From Thiothrix unzii (GTDB taxonomy: Bacteria > Pseudomonadota > Gammaproteobacteria > Thiotrichales > Thiotrichaceae), in the NCBI RefSeq assembly GCF_017901175.1, contig NZ_CP072793.1:2790001-2854000 (forward strand): a DNA stretch of 64,000 nt, in the 5' to 3' direction. Below, in pieces: positions 8,301 to 16,800 of the stretch (its first letter is position 1; each line of letters opens with the position of its first letter). The notes beneath the pieces were generated by a model that saw nothing but the letters and a program-made list of their open reading frames with translations, made no database searches and had not been told where the DNA came from. Made by a program: the position numbers and the translations under genes.

Positions 8301-9280
8301 AAGCACTCGCCCCGTATTTAGCAAACATCAGTGCATTAACCACCAAAAGCCCGATTGACGACAAGAAAACCTATATTCACCCTAAGCTAAAAAATCTGGG
8401 GTCGATCAGTTTAGTCCTCATCCGCGAAGCGGTCGCGCCTGTGGTATTCCGTAATGCGGAGCAGGAAATTACCGATATTGAATGGCTAGATGATTTGTAC
8501 GTTCGTGCTGTGCCCAATAAATTTAAATACATTGAGCGCAACCGTGGGTTGCAAATTCTGCGAGCACTGGGTATCGGTGGGCGTTTGCCGCAAAACAAAA
8601 CCGTCTTGTACAAGGGGCAAAATCCATCCGCTGCGTTTGATCTGAATACGCTGGTATTTGGTGACTCTGCCAACTACGACAATCGCGTGTTGCCAGTACG
8701 TGCCGCTGTCAATTATTCCGATGCATTGAGTTTGTTGCCTAAAGATAAGTGCGTGGATGAAACCTTTCATAATCGCGCTATGGAAGATGGCACACTGTTT
8801 GATGCGGAAAGTAAAAAGAACAGTGACAACCTGTTTACCCGCCATTTTATTAAACCGGGAACGCTCATGGTGCAGGTATTAAGTACCCGTGGTCAGGTAT
8901 TGCCAGAAATCGGCTTAAAACACTTGTTATTGAGTGTCGGGATGGCGGGTAGTTATGGCGGGCAAACTTCCGTTACGGGCATCAATATCCGTACTCATGT
9001 CGTAGGTCTGTATGGTGGTAAGTTTGAACAGGCAATCACCTCGCCTTACGAGCTATTGCGTGGACTGCAAGGTCGTGACGGTAATGATGTGCTTGCAGCG
9101 AAAGCCAGCCTGCATGAGTTGTTGCAAGCTGCCCATGAGCTGGTCATTCAAGGTGATGAAGTGGCAGCATGGCAGACTGATTTGATCGCCGCGTTTAATC
9201 AAAGTGGTAGTGCGTTGGAGCAAGAGTACCGGCAGGCACAACCTCACGTCGCAGAGCTGTTTGATCAATGGTTTCAATAG
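8297..9280 (+). CDS. csc2: Type I-D backbone protein Csc2 (Cas7d)
   Basis: 327-aa Cas7-family RAMP that polymerises along the crRNA to form the Cascade backbone. Family-like features are the start IHPKLKNLGSISLVLIREAVAPVVFRN and the central SANYDNRVLPVRAAVNYSDALSL. The later glycine-rich LLSVGMAGSYGGQTSVTGINIRTHVVGLYGG is also typical. Its ATG overlaps the cas10d stop by four bases, implying coupled translation. The length is usual for Csc2. Confidence 0.93.
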   Translation: MKALAPYLANISALTTKSPIDDKKTYIHPKLKNLGSISLVLIREAVAPVVFRNAEQEITDIEWLDDLYVRAVPNKFKYIERNRGLQILRALGIGGRLPQNKTVLYKGQNPSAAFDLNTLVFGDSANYDNRVLPVRAAVNYSDALSLLPKDKCVDETFHNRAMEDGTLFDAESKKNSDNLFTRHFIKPGTLMVQVLSTRGQVLPEIGLKHLLLSVGMAGSYGGQTSVTGINIRTHVVGLYGGKFEQAITSPYELLRGLQGRDGNDVLAAKASLHELLQAAHELVIQGDEVAAWQTDLIAAFNQSGSALEQEYRQAQPHVAELFDQWFQ

Positions 9281-9289
9281 GAGCTTGCC

Positions 9290-9919
9290 ATGAAAGCCAT
9301 TATCACCGGCATTCAGGCGGAAACCCTGACTCCCTTTGCTTACCACTCGCTGATGGTACAAGGCGGTACGGCGACATTGCCGGAATTGGTGAGCGATCAG
9401 GCACTAATGTTTGGATTAGCCGCAACACTGGGCATGATGCGCTCCAGTGTGTGCTTGCCAACGAAAGATTACCGCCGTGACATGGAGGCAATGCCTTGGC
9501 GAGCCTCTGTTCTTATGACTGAACAACCCCGTTTGCTATCGCCTGTGGTTCGTCGGCTGAATCTCACCGAAGAGGCGGGTTATAAACGTCGGATTCAGGA
9601 TGTGGTGAAAAAAGGGAACCTGAAAGATTTTTTCACTACCCAAGAAGTACCACCTAGCGTGGTATTTACCGGGGCATTGTTTGGCTTTGATCCGTTCGCG
9701 TATAGCGGTCAGGATGAGCTGGTGATCCGCATTGGTTTGCATCGCAATGGCATGTTGCGTTTACGTCCGGTCAAAGTAGAACAAGTGCGCTTGAATGCTG
9801 CCACGGCTGCGTTATTTGGGCATGAGTTATCTGTCGAGCGTTACTTACTGTACGGATTGCAACTGACTGAACGAATGCCGGTTAAAGATGCACTTCAGGC
9901 GGTACAACAATGGAACTAA
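9290..9919 (+). CDS. csc1: Type I-D Cas5-like protein Csc1
   Basis: 209-aa Cas5-group RAMP expected to bind the 5' handle of the crRNA. Support comes from its place between csc2 and cas3 and from its N-terminal RAMP-like strand (MKAIITGIQAETLTPFAYHSLMVQGG). The size also fits Csc1. The start has AGGAG seven bases upstream (9279-9283). Its stop overlaps the cas3 start by ten bases. Sequence identity in this family is low, so subtype context carries much of the call. Confidence 0.88.
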   Translation: MKAIITGIQAETLTPFAYHSLMVQGGTATLPELVSDQALMFGLAATLGMMRSSVCLPTKDYRRDMEAMPWRASVLMTEQPRLLSPVVRRLNLTEEAGYKRRIQDVVKKGNLKDFFTTQEVPPSVVFTGALFGFDPFAYSGQDELVIRIGLHRNGMLRLRPVKVEQVRLNAATAALFGHELSVERYLLYGLQLTERMPVKDALQAVQQWN

Positions 9920-11922
9920 CCATCACGCGCCATTGTGTTGCACAACTGGACAATGGCTTGTCGCCGTTGCAGCAAGCCTTGCTGCATGAACCGAGACGGG
10001 TGCGGATTGTGGATGCACCCACAGGCGCGGGGAAGACTTACGCTTTCCAAAAAGCATTGTTACAGCAGCAACGTATTTTGTTTATTGTGCCAACCCGTCG
10101 CTTGGCGCAGAACATTGCTGCCAGCTTGATTGACGATTTGGTGAAAACCGCGCATTGGCAAGTAGCGGTTGCCGAGAAAAAGGTACAGGTTTGGAGTTCA
10201 GACCAAACAGCGGTATTGCGTGAACAAGGTATCGACAATATCCGTGGTTATCGAATCAGGCAGATGCAGGCATTGGACACTACCCGTTCCGGTGGAGAAA
10301 TGATTATTGCCGTGCCTGAAGTGGTCAGCCAGCTTTTACATCGTTACAGGCTGGACAAAGGGCAAGCGGGTACAAGCGTATTCGATGTGTTAGACGATTT
10401 TGATCACATTGTCTTCGATGAATTTCACACCATTGAAGCGCGAGGGTTTGGATTGGCAGCTTTGTTCGCCAAACTTGCCAGCGTACCCACGGAGCATGGC
10501 ACAACCGGGTATGGCGGGGCTAAAGTCAGTTTACTGTCTGCTACGCCATTGGATATTAAACCGACCTTGTTGAAATTGGGTGTGCCTGACACGGAAATAG
10601 CGGAATTACACGAGGTGATTACGACTAACGGGCGGGCATTGCATGGCGATGTGTGTTTGCGTTTGGCGGCATTATCGGATATGCCAGCGGTACTGGAACA
10701 ACAACTTGCTTTGGTGAAGGAAGAGGTAACGCATAATCGTCAGGTGGTGCTGATTTACAATGCACTGGCTGCATTGAAGCGGGATATGCCCACGTTAGTA
10801 CGTTTACTGAAAAGTGCGGGTATTGCGGCTGATAAGGTGCTGGTCATTAATAGTATTGACGATAGCGGGGAAAATAGCCGGTCAGGTTACGGCTTCCATA
10901 CCGGGAGGCGGCAAAATCCTGATGATTTCAATGTCCTGATTGCTACCGCCAGTGTGGAAATGGGCGTGACCTTCCGTGCTGCCAATGTGATGTTAATGGA
11001 GCCGGGGTTTGCGCCGATGAATTTCCTGCAACGCTATGGGCGAGCAGCGCGACGCGGGGAAGATGGAACCGTGGTAGTACGCACGGATACGGCTTTGGAG
11101 GATCGCAACCCGTGGTTACGGGAACTGAATCGCTGGATAAGCACCCACCAAAACCAACACGTTTCCATCCGAGAATTGACCGAAGTATTGAGTCGAGAAG
11201 CCCAACAGTCATTCAATGGCGACAGCACTGAAATGGGTAAAACCAGCGAAACGTTGTATTTTGGTTCATTGCCGCAGCAGGCGATTTATACGAGTGGTTT
11301 GTATTGGCAAGTCCTGTTGAGTCATAAAAGCAGCCATAAACATCGGCGGGCGCATTTGTTACAGCACCAACCGTCAAGCAGTAAGCACCTTTATGCTTTG
11401 CTGAAACAGTTTGCTGCGTTGGAAACCGATGATTATTACCGTGAAGCCGCTGTGCAATGGCGGGAACGCTTGTTTGCCCAAGCCCTGAACTTACGCGATA
11501 TTGGCACACGGGTATTGGTTATCGAAGGTGATGGACGGCGTTTACAGGTGGATAGGGTTTGGTTAGAGCGTGAAACCGACATTATGACGCGCATTACTGG
11601 GCAATACGGCGTTAACGATGCTTTGTATTTCCAACTGCATTTTGAGCTGGAACATTACTTGTTGGATGAGAAGAATCGCGCCAGTCGCCGCCTAACGGTG
11701 TATGTCCCCTATACCAAACGCACCGTGGAATTGGAGGCGGGCACAGGATTGCTACGTGAATGGGTACGCCATTTGCAAAACCAGCGCGATATGGACGCAG
11801 AAGCGGCGTGGGATGATCACCCTGAAGCCATGAAAGCCGCTGAATTACTGGTGAGTCTAACCGGATTAATACCGGGCAATGATGCGGATTTATCAGCTTC
11901 CACCACCAGCCTACTGATTTGA
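9910..11922 (+). CDS. cas3: Type I-D helicase Cas3 (Cas3', no HD domain)
   Basis: 670-aa superfamily 2 helicase recruited to the R-loop to unwind target DNA. Walker A is DAPTGAGKT (residues 35-43) and motif II is DEFH (170-173). A motif III-like SATP segment lies in LLSATPLDI, and motif VI is QRYGRAARRG (about 374-383). No HD domain precedes or follows the helicase core, as expected for I-D where Cas10d carries the nuclease. It overlaps csc1 and is followed by cas4 after 10 bases. Confidence 0.92.
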   Translation: MELTITRHCVAQLDNGLSPLQQALLHEPRRVRIVDAPTGAGKTYAFQKALLQQQRILFIVPTRRLAQNIAASLIDDLVKTAHWQVAVAEKKVQVWSSDQTAVLREQGIDNIRGYRIRQMQALDTTRSGGEMIIAVPEVVSQLLHRYRLDKGQAGTSVFDVLDDFDHIVFDEFHTIEARGFGLAALFAKLASVPTEHGTTGYGGAKVSLLSATPLDIKPTLLKLGVPDTEIAELHEVITTNGRALHGDVCLRLAALSDMPAVLEQQLALVKEEVTHNRQVVLIYNALAALKRDMPTLVRLLKSAGIAADKVLVINSIDDSGENSRSGYGFHTGRRQNPDDFNVLIATASVEMGVTFRAANVMLMEPGFAPMNFLQRYGRAARRGEDGTVVVRTDTALEDRNPWLRELNRWISTHQNQHVSIRELTEVLSREAQQSFNGDSTEMGKTSETLYFGSLPQQAIYTSGLYWQVLLSHKSSHKHRRAHLLQHQPSSSKHLYALLKQFAALETDDYYREAAVQWRERLFAQALNLRDIGTRVLVIEGDGRRLQVDRVWLERETDIMTRITGQYGVNDALYFQLHFELEHYLLDEKNRASRRLTVYVPYTKRTVELEAGTGLLREWVRHLQNQRDMDAEAAWDDHPEAMKAAELLVSLTGLIPGNDADLSASTTSLLI

Positions 11923-11932
11923 GTCGTAGGTA

Positions 11933-12481
11933 ATGCCTGAAACCTTCATCTGGGAACATGCTCCTGCTTTTCTCGCACGAGTCGACAACCTCAACTTGCA
12001 CGGTTTGCACTTCCAGCATGTGGAATTGTGCGAACGGCGGGCGTGGATGTATTTGCATAAGGTGAATTTTGCGCAATGGTACACGCGGGTACAAACGGGA
12101 GCGGCGTTACACGATGCCAGTTATCAGCGTGATCATTCGGTACGTGGTTTGTTTGGATTAGCACCGGATCGGATTGAATGGGATGAATGCATTGTGTACG
12201 AAAATAAGGGAACGGGCGGTGCGGTCGAGGCTTCCAGCAATCAAACGGCATTTTATGCGTTGATGTTGTCGATCAGTACGGGCAAACAGTGGCGGGCGTT
12301 TACGCATGTGCTGAGTTCACGGCGGCGGCGCGAAGTGGTGTTGGATGCCGCACGTTTACAAACATTGTGGGATGCATCGGTGCGTTTGGCGCAATTGGGG
12401 GAGCAAGACGCAGTGCCTGCTGCGAAAAAAATCGGCTTGTGTAGCAGTTGTTCGTTGGCTGCTTTCTGTGGTTTTGACTGA
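11933..12481 (+). CDS. cas4: CRISPR adaptation exonuclease Cas4
   Basis: 182 aa. Cas4 trims prespacers and selects the PAM during spacer acquisition. The iron-sulfur cysteines are visible: one near the N-terminus (LCERRAW) and three at the C-terminus (CSSCSLAAFC). The RecB-family QxxxY motif appears as NQTAFY, and an early GAALHDASY gives the conserved His. GTAGGTA lies before the ATG. Its place just before cas1 and cas2 makes an adaptation module. Confidence 0.9.
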   Translation: MPETFIWEHAPAFLARVDNLNLHGLHFQHVELCERRAWMYLHKVNFAQWYTRVQTGAALHDASYQRDHSVRGLFGLAPDRIEWDECIVYENKGTGGAVEASSNQTAFYALMLSISTGKQWRAFTHVLSSRRRREVVLDAARLQTLWDASVRLAQLGEQDAVPAAKKIGLCSSCSLAAFCGFD

Positions 12482-12488
12482 GTACGTT

Positions 12489-13457
12489 ATGGAAACCTTG
12501 TTTATCTCGCGGGAAGCACAGCTTAGGCAGCATGAAAATACGCTGCAAATTAAAGTCGGCGATCAAGTCCGCTCGTTGCCGATTGAAAAATTGTCGCATG
12601 TGGTGTTGTTAGCGGAAAGTCGCCTCAATTCACGTTTGTTGGGTTTGTGTGGCAAGCATGGGGTGCGCTTGTCGGTGTTTGATTACTACGGTTATTTCAA
12701 GGGGGCATTCGAGCCTTACGATCACAATCCAGCAGGTAAGGTGAAACTCAAGCAAGCAGAATTGTTGCTCAACACGGAGCGGCGAATGAGTGTGGCGCGT
12801 GAGGTGGTACGAGGAGCCGCGCATAATATGCTGGCAAATTTGCGTTATCACCAGTATCGGGGCAATGAGGCGGTAAAGCAGCCCATTGCCGATATGCAAA
12901 AGCTGGTGACGACGCTGCCCAAAGCCTTGGATACGAATACTTTGATGGGGATTGAGGGGCAGTTACACCAGTATTATTACGCGGCATGGCCTGCTATTCA
13001 TGCGGAACTGGATTTTGGTAAGCGGGTACGTCGTCCGCCGAATAATCCGATCAATTGCTTATTGTCCTTCCTCAATCAGTTGGTTTACACCGTGGTGCGT
13101 CATGAAATCAGTAAAACGCATTTGGAAGAGACATTTAGCGTGTTGCATTCGCCGGGTTATGGGCGTGCCTCATTGAGTCTTGATCTAGCGGAACCGTTCA
13201 AGCCGGTGTTAACGGATATGTTGATTTTCCGCATGGTGCAACGGCGGATGTTGGATGACAGTTGGTTCGAGCAACATGATGCGGTGTGTTTACTAACAGA
13301 AACGGGGCGGCGCAATGTCGCTGAACAGTTTTCCTTGCGTTTGGAAGAGCATTATCAAGGGCACAGTTTCCGGCAATGGATCTACCGTGAGGCACTGGGG
13401 TTGGAACGAGAGGTATTGGGCGTAGCAGAATACGAAGCGTTTAAGCGGAGGGTGTGA
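12489..13457 (+). CDS. cas1: CRISPR integrase Cas1
   Basis: 322 aa from the ATG at 12489. An open frame continues upstream but overlaps cas4 out of frame and shows no Cas1 similarity. Cas1 with Cas2 inserts new spacers at the leader end. Catalytic candidates are E156 in GIEGQLHQYY, H220 in VLHSPGYGR, and D232/E235 in LDLAEPFKP. The family opening METLFISREAQLRQHENTLQIK is clear. The stop is followed at once by the cas2 start. Confidence 0.95.
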   Translation: METLFISREAQLRQHENTLQIKVGDQVRSLPIEKLSHVVLLAESRLNSRLLGLCGKHGVRLSVFDYYGYFKGAFEPYDHNPAGKVKLKQAELLLNTERRMSVAREVVRGAAHNMLANLRYHQYRGNEAVKQPIADMQKLVTTLPKALDTNTLMGIEGQLHQYYYAAWPAIHAELDFGKRVRRPPNNPINCLLSFLNQLVYTVVRHEISKTHLEETFSVLHSPGYGRASLSLDLAEPFKPVLTDMLIFRMVQRRMLDDSWFEQHDAVCLLTETGRRNVAEQFSLRLEEHYQGHSFRQWIYREALGLEREVLGVAEYEAFKRRV

Positions 13458-13760
13458 ATGTTCATGTTGATGACTTACGATGTCGAAGCCAAGCGTACCG
13501 AAAAATTCAAGAAGTTGTTGCGGCGTTATTTGAATCACGATCAATATTCGGTGTTCACCGGCGATATTACCGATGCGCAGGCAATCAAATTACGGCGTGA
13601 ATTGAGCCAATTGATGATCCCCGGCGACCGCGTGACACAAATCAGTGCTGCCAATCGCCAAAATATCGAGGTGAATCATTTGTCCAAAAGCAGCTCTGGC
13701 AAAGGCGAGCTAAAACAGACACCGATAGATGACCACCGCCGTGACTTCTCAGTTTTGTAG
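13458..13760 (+). CDS. cas2: CRISPR adaptation protein Cas2
   Basis: 100-aa ferredoxin-like protein that scaffolds the Cas1-Cas2 integrase complex. The family start MLMTYDVEAKR has the conserved Asp after the first strand. The SVFTGDITDAQAIKLRREL region matches the second half of the fold. M1 directly abuts the cas1 TGA; M3 is an alternative start. The C-terminal 25 residues are longer and more charged than in minimal Cas2 proteins. It is last in the operon, 121 bp before the first repeat. Confidence 0.93.
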   Translation: MFMLMTYDVEAKRTEKFKKLLRRYLNHDQYSVFTGDITDAQAIKLRRELSQLMIPGDRVTQISAANRQNIEVNHLSKSSSGKGELKQTPIDDHRRDFSVL

Positions 13761-13881
13761 CAACTTCACTCGCTACTGAAGCAAAAATCCCTGATGTTTG
13801 ATGAACTCCCACCACATTTTCATGCTATGTTTAGGTCGTCTGTTTCAAGCAAAAGCACCCAAAATCCGCTTGAAATCAGGC
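13761..13881 (+). promoter_or_regulatory. CRISPR leader
   Basis: 121-bp AT-rich stretch between the cas2 stop and the first repeat. It should hold the array promoter and the Cas1-Cas2 docking signals. An inverted repeat TTTCAAGC (13843-13850)/GCTTGAAA (13868-13875) ends 7 bp before repeat 1. The worn repeats at the other end of the array (27374-27457) agree with the leader being here. Confidence 0.85.
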
Positions 13882-16800
13882 GTTACGAATCCCCATGCGG
13901 GGTTATGAGTGTAAACGGTTTAATGCAATCTCCTAATTATGTTTAGTTACGAATCCCCATGCGGGGTTATGAGTATTGATTCACTACCTGTTGGCGGTTC
14001 TGATTCTGGTTACGAATCCCCATGCGGGGTTATGAGGTTGTTTTCTGTCTGCTGGTTGTTTTTGTTTATGGGTTACGAATCCCCATGCGGGGTTATGAGC
14101 TGTGATACTTCCCCCAGCAGGAGATGCAAGGAACGGGTTACGAATCCCCATGCGGGGTTATGAGCTGACGATCTCGTGACGGAAAAGCTGAAAAGCTCAG
14201 CGTTACGAATCCCCATGCGGGGTTATGAGGCGTAAAAGTGGTACTGTTTCGCGTAAAAGTGGTAGTTACGAATCCCCATGCGGGGTTATGAGAATTAACG
14301 ACCGACGAAACCGCGCAACTGGCGCGGAGTTACGAATCCCCATGCGGGGTTATGAGCAGCGACAATTGCATCTTGGCGTTATCGCCATGCAGGTTACGAA
14401 TCCCCATGCGGGGTTATGAGGACTAGCATTGATACGACCGCGCTTAGTTCGTACATGTTACGAATCCCCATGCGGGGTTATGAGAGTGCAAAACAATAGC
14501 GATTTGTCCGATAAAATTGGGTTACGAATCCCCATGCGGGGTTATGAGATTTCCGCGATTACTTACATAGTAGGATATTCAACCGGTTACGAATCCCCAT
14601 GCGGGGTTATGAGAGTTTTTAAGGGACATTGGAGCCGACAAGGACGAAAGTTACGAATCCCCATGCGGGGTTATGAGGCACCGATGCGGGCAGCTTTGGG
14701 CGCAAACCAACAGGTTACGAATCCCCATGCGGGGTTATGAGCGTCAAGCGTGACCGGCTAACACTCGACAACCTGAAGTTACGAATCCCCATGCGGGGTT
14801 ATGAGACGTCGCGGCTGAAATCATTGATGACTTCCACCTGGTTACGAATCCCCATGCGGGGTTATGAGTTTCCGCTGGCATTCTTTATCTCGATAGTTTG
14901 CCCGGGTTACGAATCCCCATGCGGGGTTATGAGCGGCGGTATTCCCGGAAGGTCAAGCGGTGCAGTTGGGTTACGAATCCCCATGCGGGGTTATGAGGCG
15001 AACTGGTTCAGCCACATGACGGCTGGAAGCACTGTTACGAATCCCCATGCGGGGTTATGAGGCAATTGCGCGGGTGCTACTTCCCTATTTCCGTTTGGTT
15101 ACGAATCCCCATGCGGGGTTATGAGGATCCTGCGGTCGCTGAAATGTTGCGAGTGCCTCCCGTTACGAATCCCCATGCGGGGTTATGAGTGCGGTTTCCT
15201 CCTCGTTGGTAACAATCGTGCCTTTGTTACGAATCCCCATGCGGGGTTATGAGCTCTGGGACAATAACGCCGCTGCGGATGTAGTGACCGTTACGAATCC
15301 CCATGCGGGGTTATGAGGCTGACGTATTAGCGGACACGATGGCGTTGGGGCATGTTACGAATCCCCATGCGGGGTTATGAGGCAATAAAGCGGCATGATG
15401 TAACCGGGCATGGTTATGTTACGAATCCCCATGCGGGGTTATGAGGCGCCGGTGAAGTGTTGGCTGACCGCAAGGTTAAGAGTTACGAATCCCCATGCGG
15501 GGTTATGAGATATATTCAGCACCGGCAGGATCAACCAAAGCATCTGTTACGAATCCCCATGCGGGGTTATGAGTCTTATCAACTATATCAATGGCTTCCA
15601 TCAATTTAAGTTACGAATCCCCATGCGGGGTTATGAGCCGCCAAACAGGTTGCTCAGTAATTCTGCTTGATCGGTTACGAATCCCCATGCGGGGTTATGA
15701 GATTGGCTGTTGCAAACCCGGCACGGCTTGCACCGGGTTACGAATCCCCATGCGGGGTTATGAGCCGATACGGGCGTTCGGGGTGTCTTAAAAGTGGTTG
15801 GTTACGAATCCCCATGCGGGGTTATGAGATCATGGGGGACGGGTCTTGGTGGATGTGCCAAAACGTTACGAATCCCCATGCGGGGTTATGAGAGCTCCAA
15901 GCCGACATCGGCAAAGGCGTGCAAATCCGTTACGAATCCCCATGCGGGGTTATGAGGCATTAAAGGCACAAGAGGAGCCATTGAGCTGGCTCGTTACGAA
16001 TCCCCATGCGGGGTTATGAGAGCTCCAAGCCGACATCGGCAAAGGCGTGCAAATCCGTTACGAATCCCCATGCGGGGTTATGAGATGACCCAACTCGGCG
16101 ACACCATTTTGCCGATGATTGTTACGAATCCCCATGCGGGGTTATGAGTTGGCTATCGGGGGCGTAACTATCGCCCCTGGTGGGTTACGAATCCCCATGC
16201 GGGGTTATGAGCTCATATAGCTTGCGTGGGCAGTCTAATGCTGCACGGGTTACGAATCCCCATGCGGGGTTATGAGAGTCTGGACAGAAATTGCTGGATG
16301 CAATGAGCATTGGTTACGAATCCCCATGCGGGGTTATGAGCCGAAAACATCAAGCTGGCGGGCTATCCGTTTACGAGTTACGAATCCCCATGCGGGGTTA
16401 TGAGCTCGTATAGCTTGCGCGGGCAGGTTAATGCTGCACGGTTACGAATCCCCATGCGGGGTTATGAGCCGTACTTGTGGCTGGAAATATCAGGCGAGGC
16501 GACGGTTACGAATCCCCATGCGGGGTTATGAGCTGAACTGCACCCCACCCACTCTGACTCGCCGCTCAGTTACGAATCCCCATGCGGGGTTATGAGTAAA
16601 CAGTGCAATCCCCGGAAAACGCTGGTTACGCGTTACGAATCCCCATGCGGGGTTATGAGAACGAATCACAGGAGTAGAAAATGAATATTGAACTCGTTAC
16701 GAATCCCCATGCGGGGTTATGAGACGTTGCGCGGCATGGGGAAATATTCAAAATTGGCGGTTACGAATCCCCATGCGGGGTTATGAGAGTGGAGCAACCC

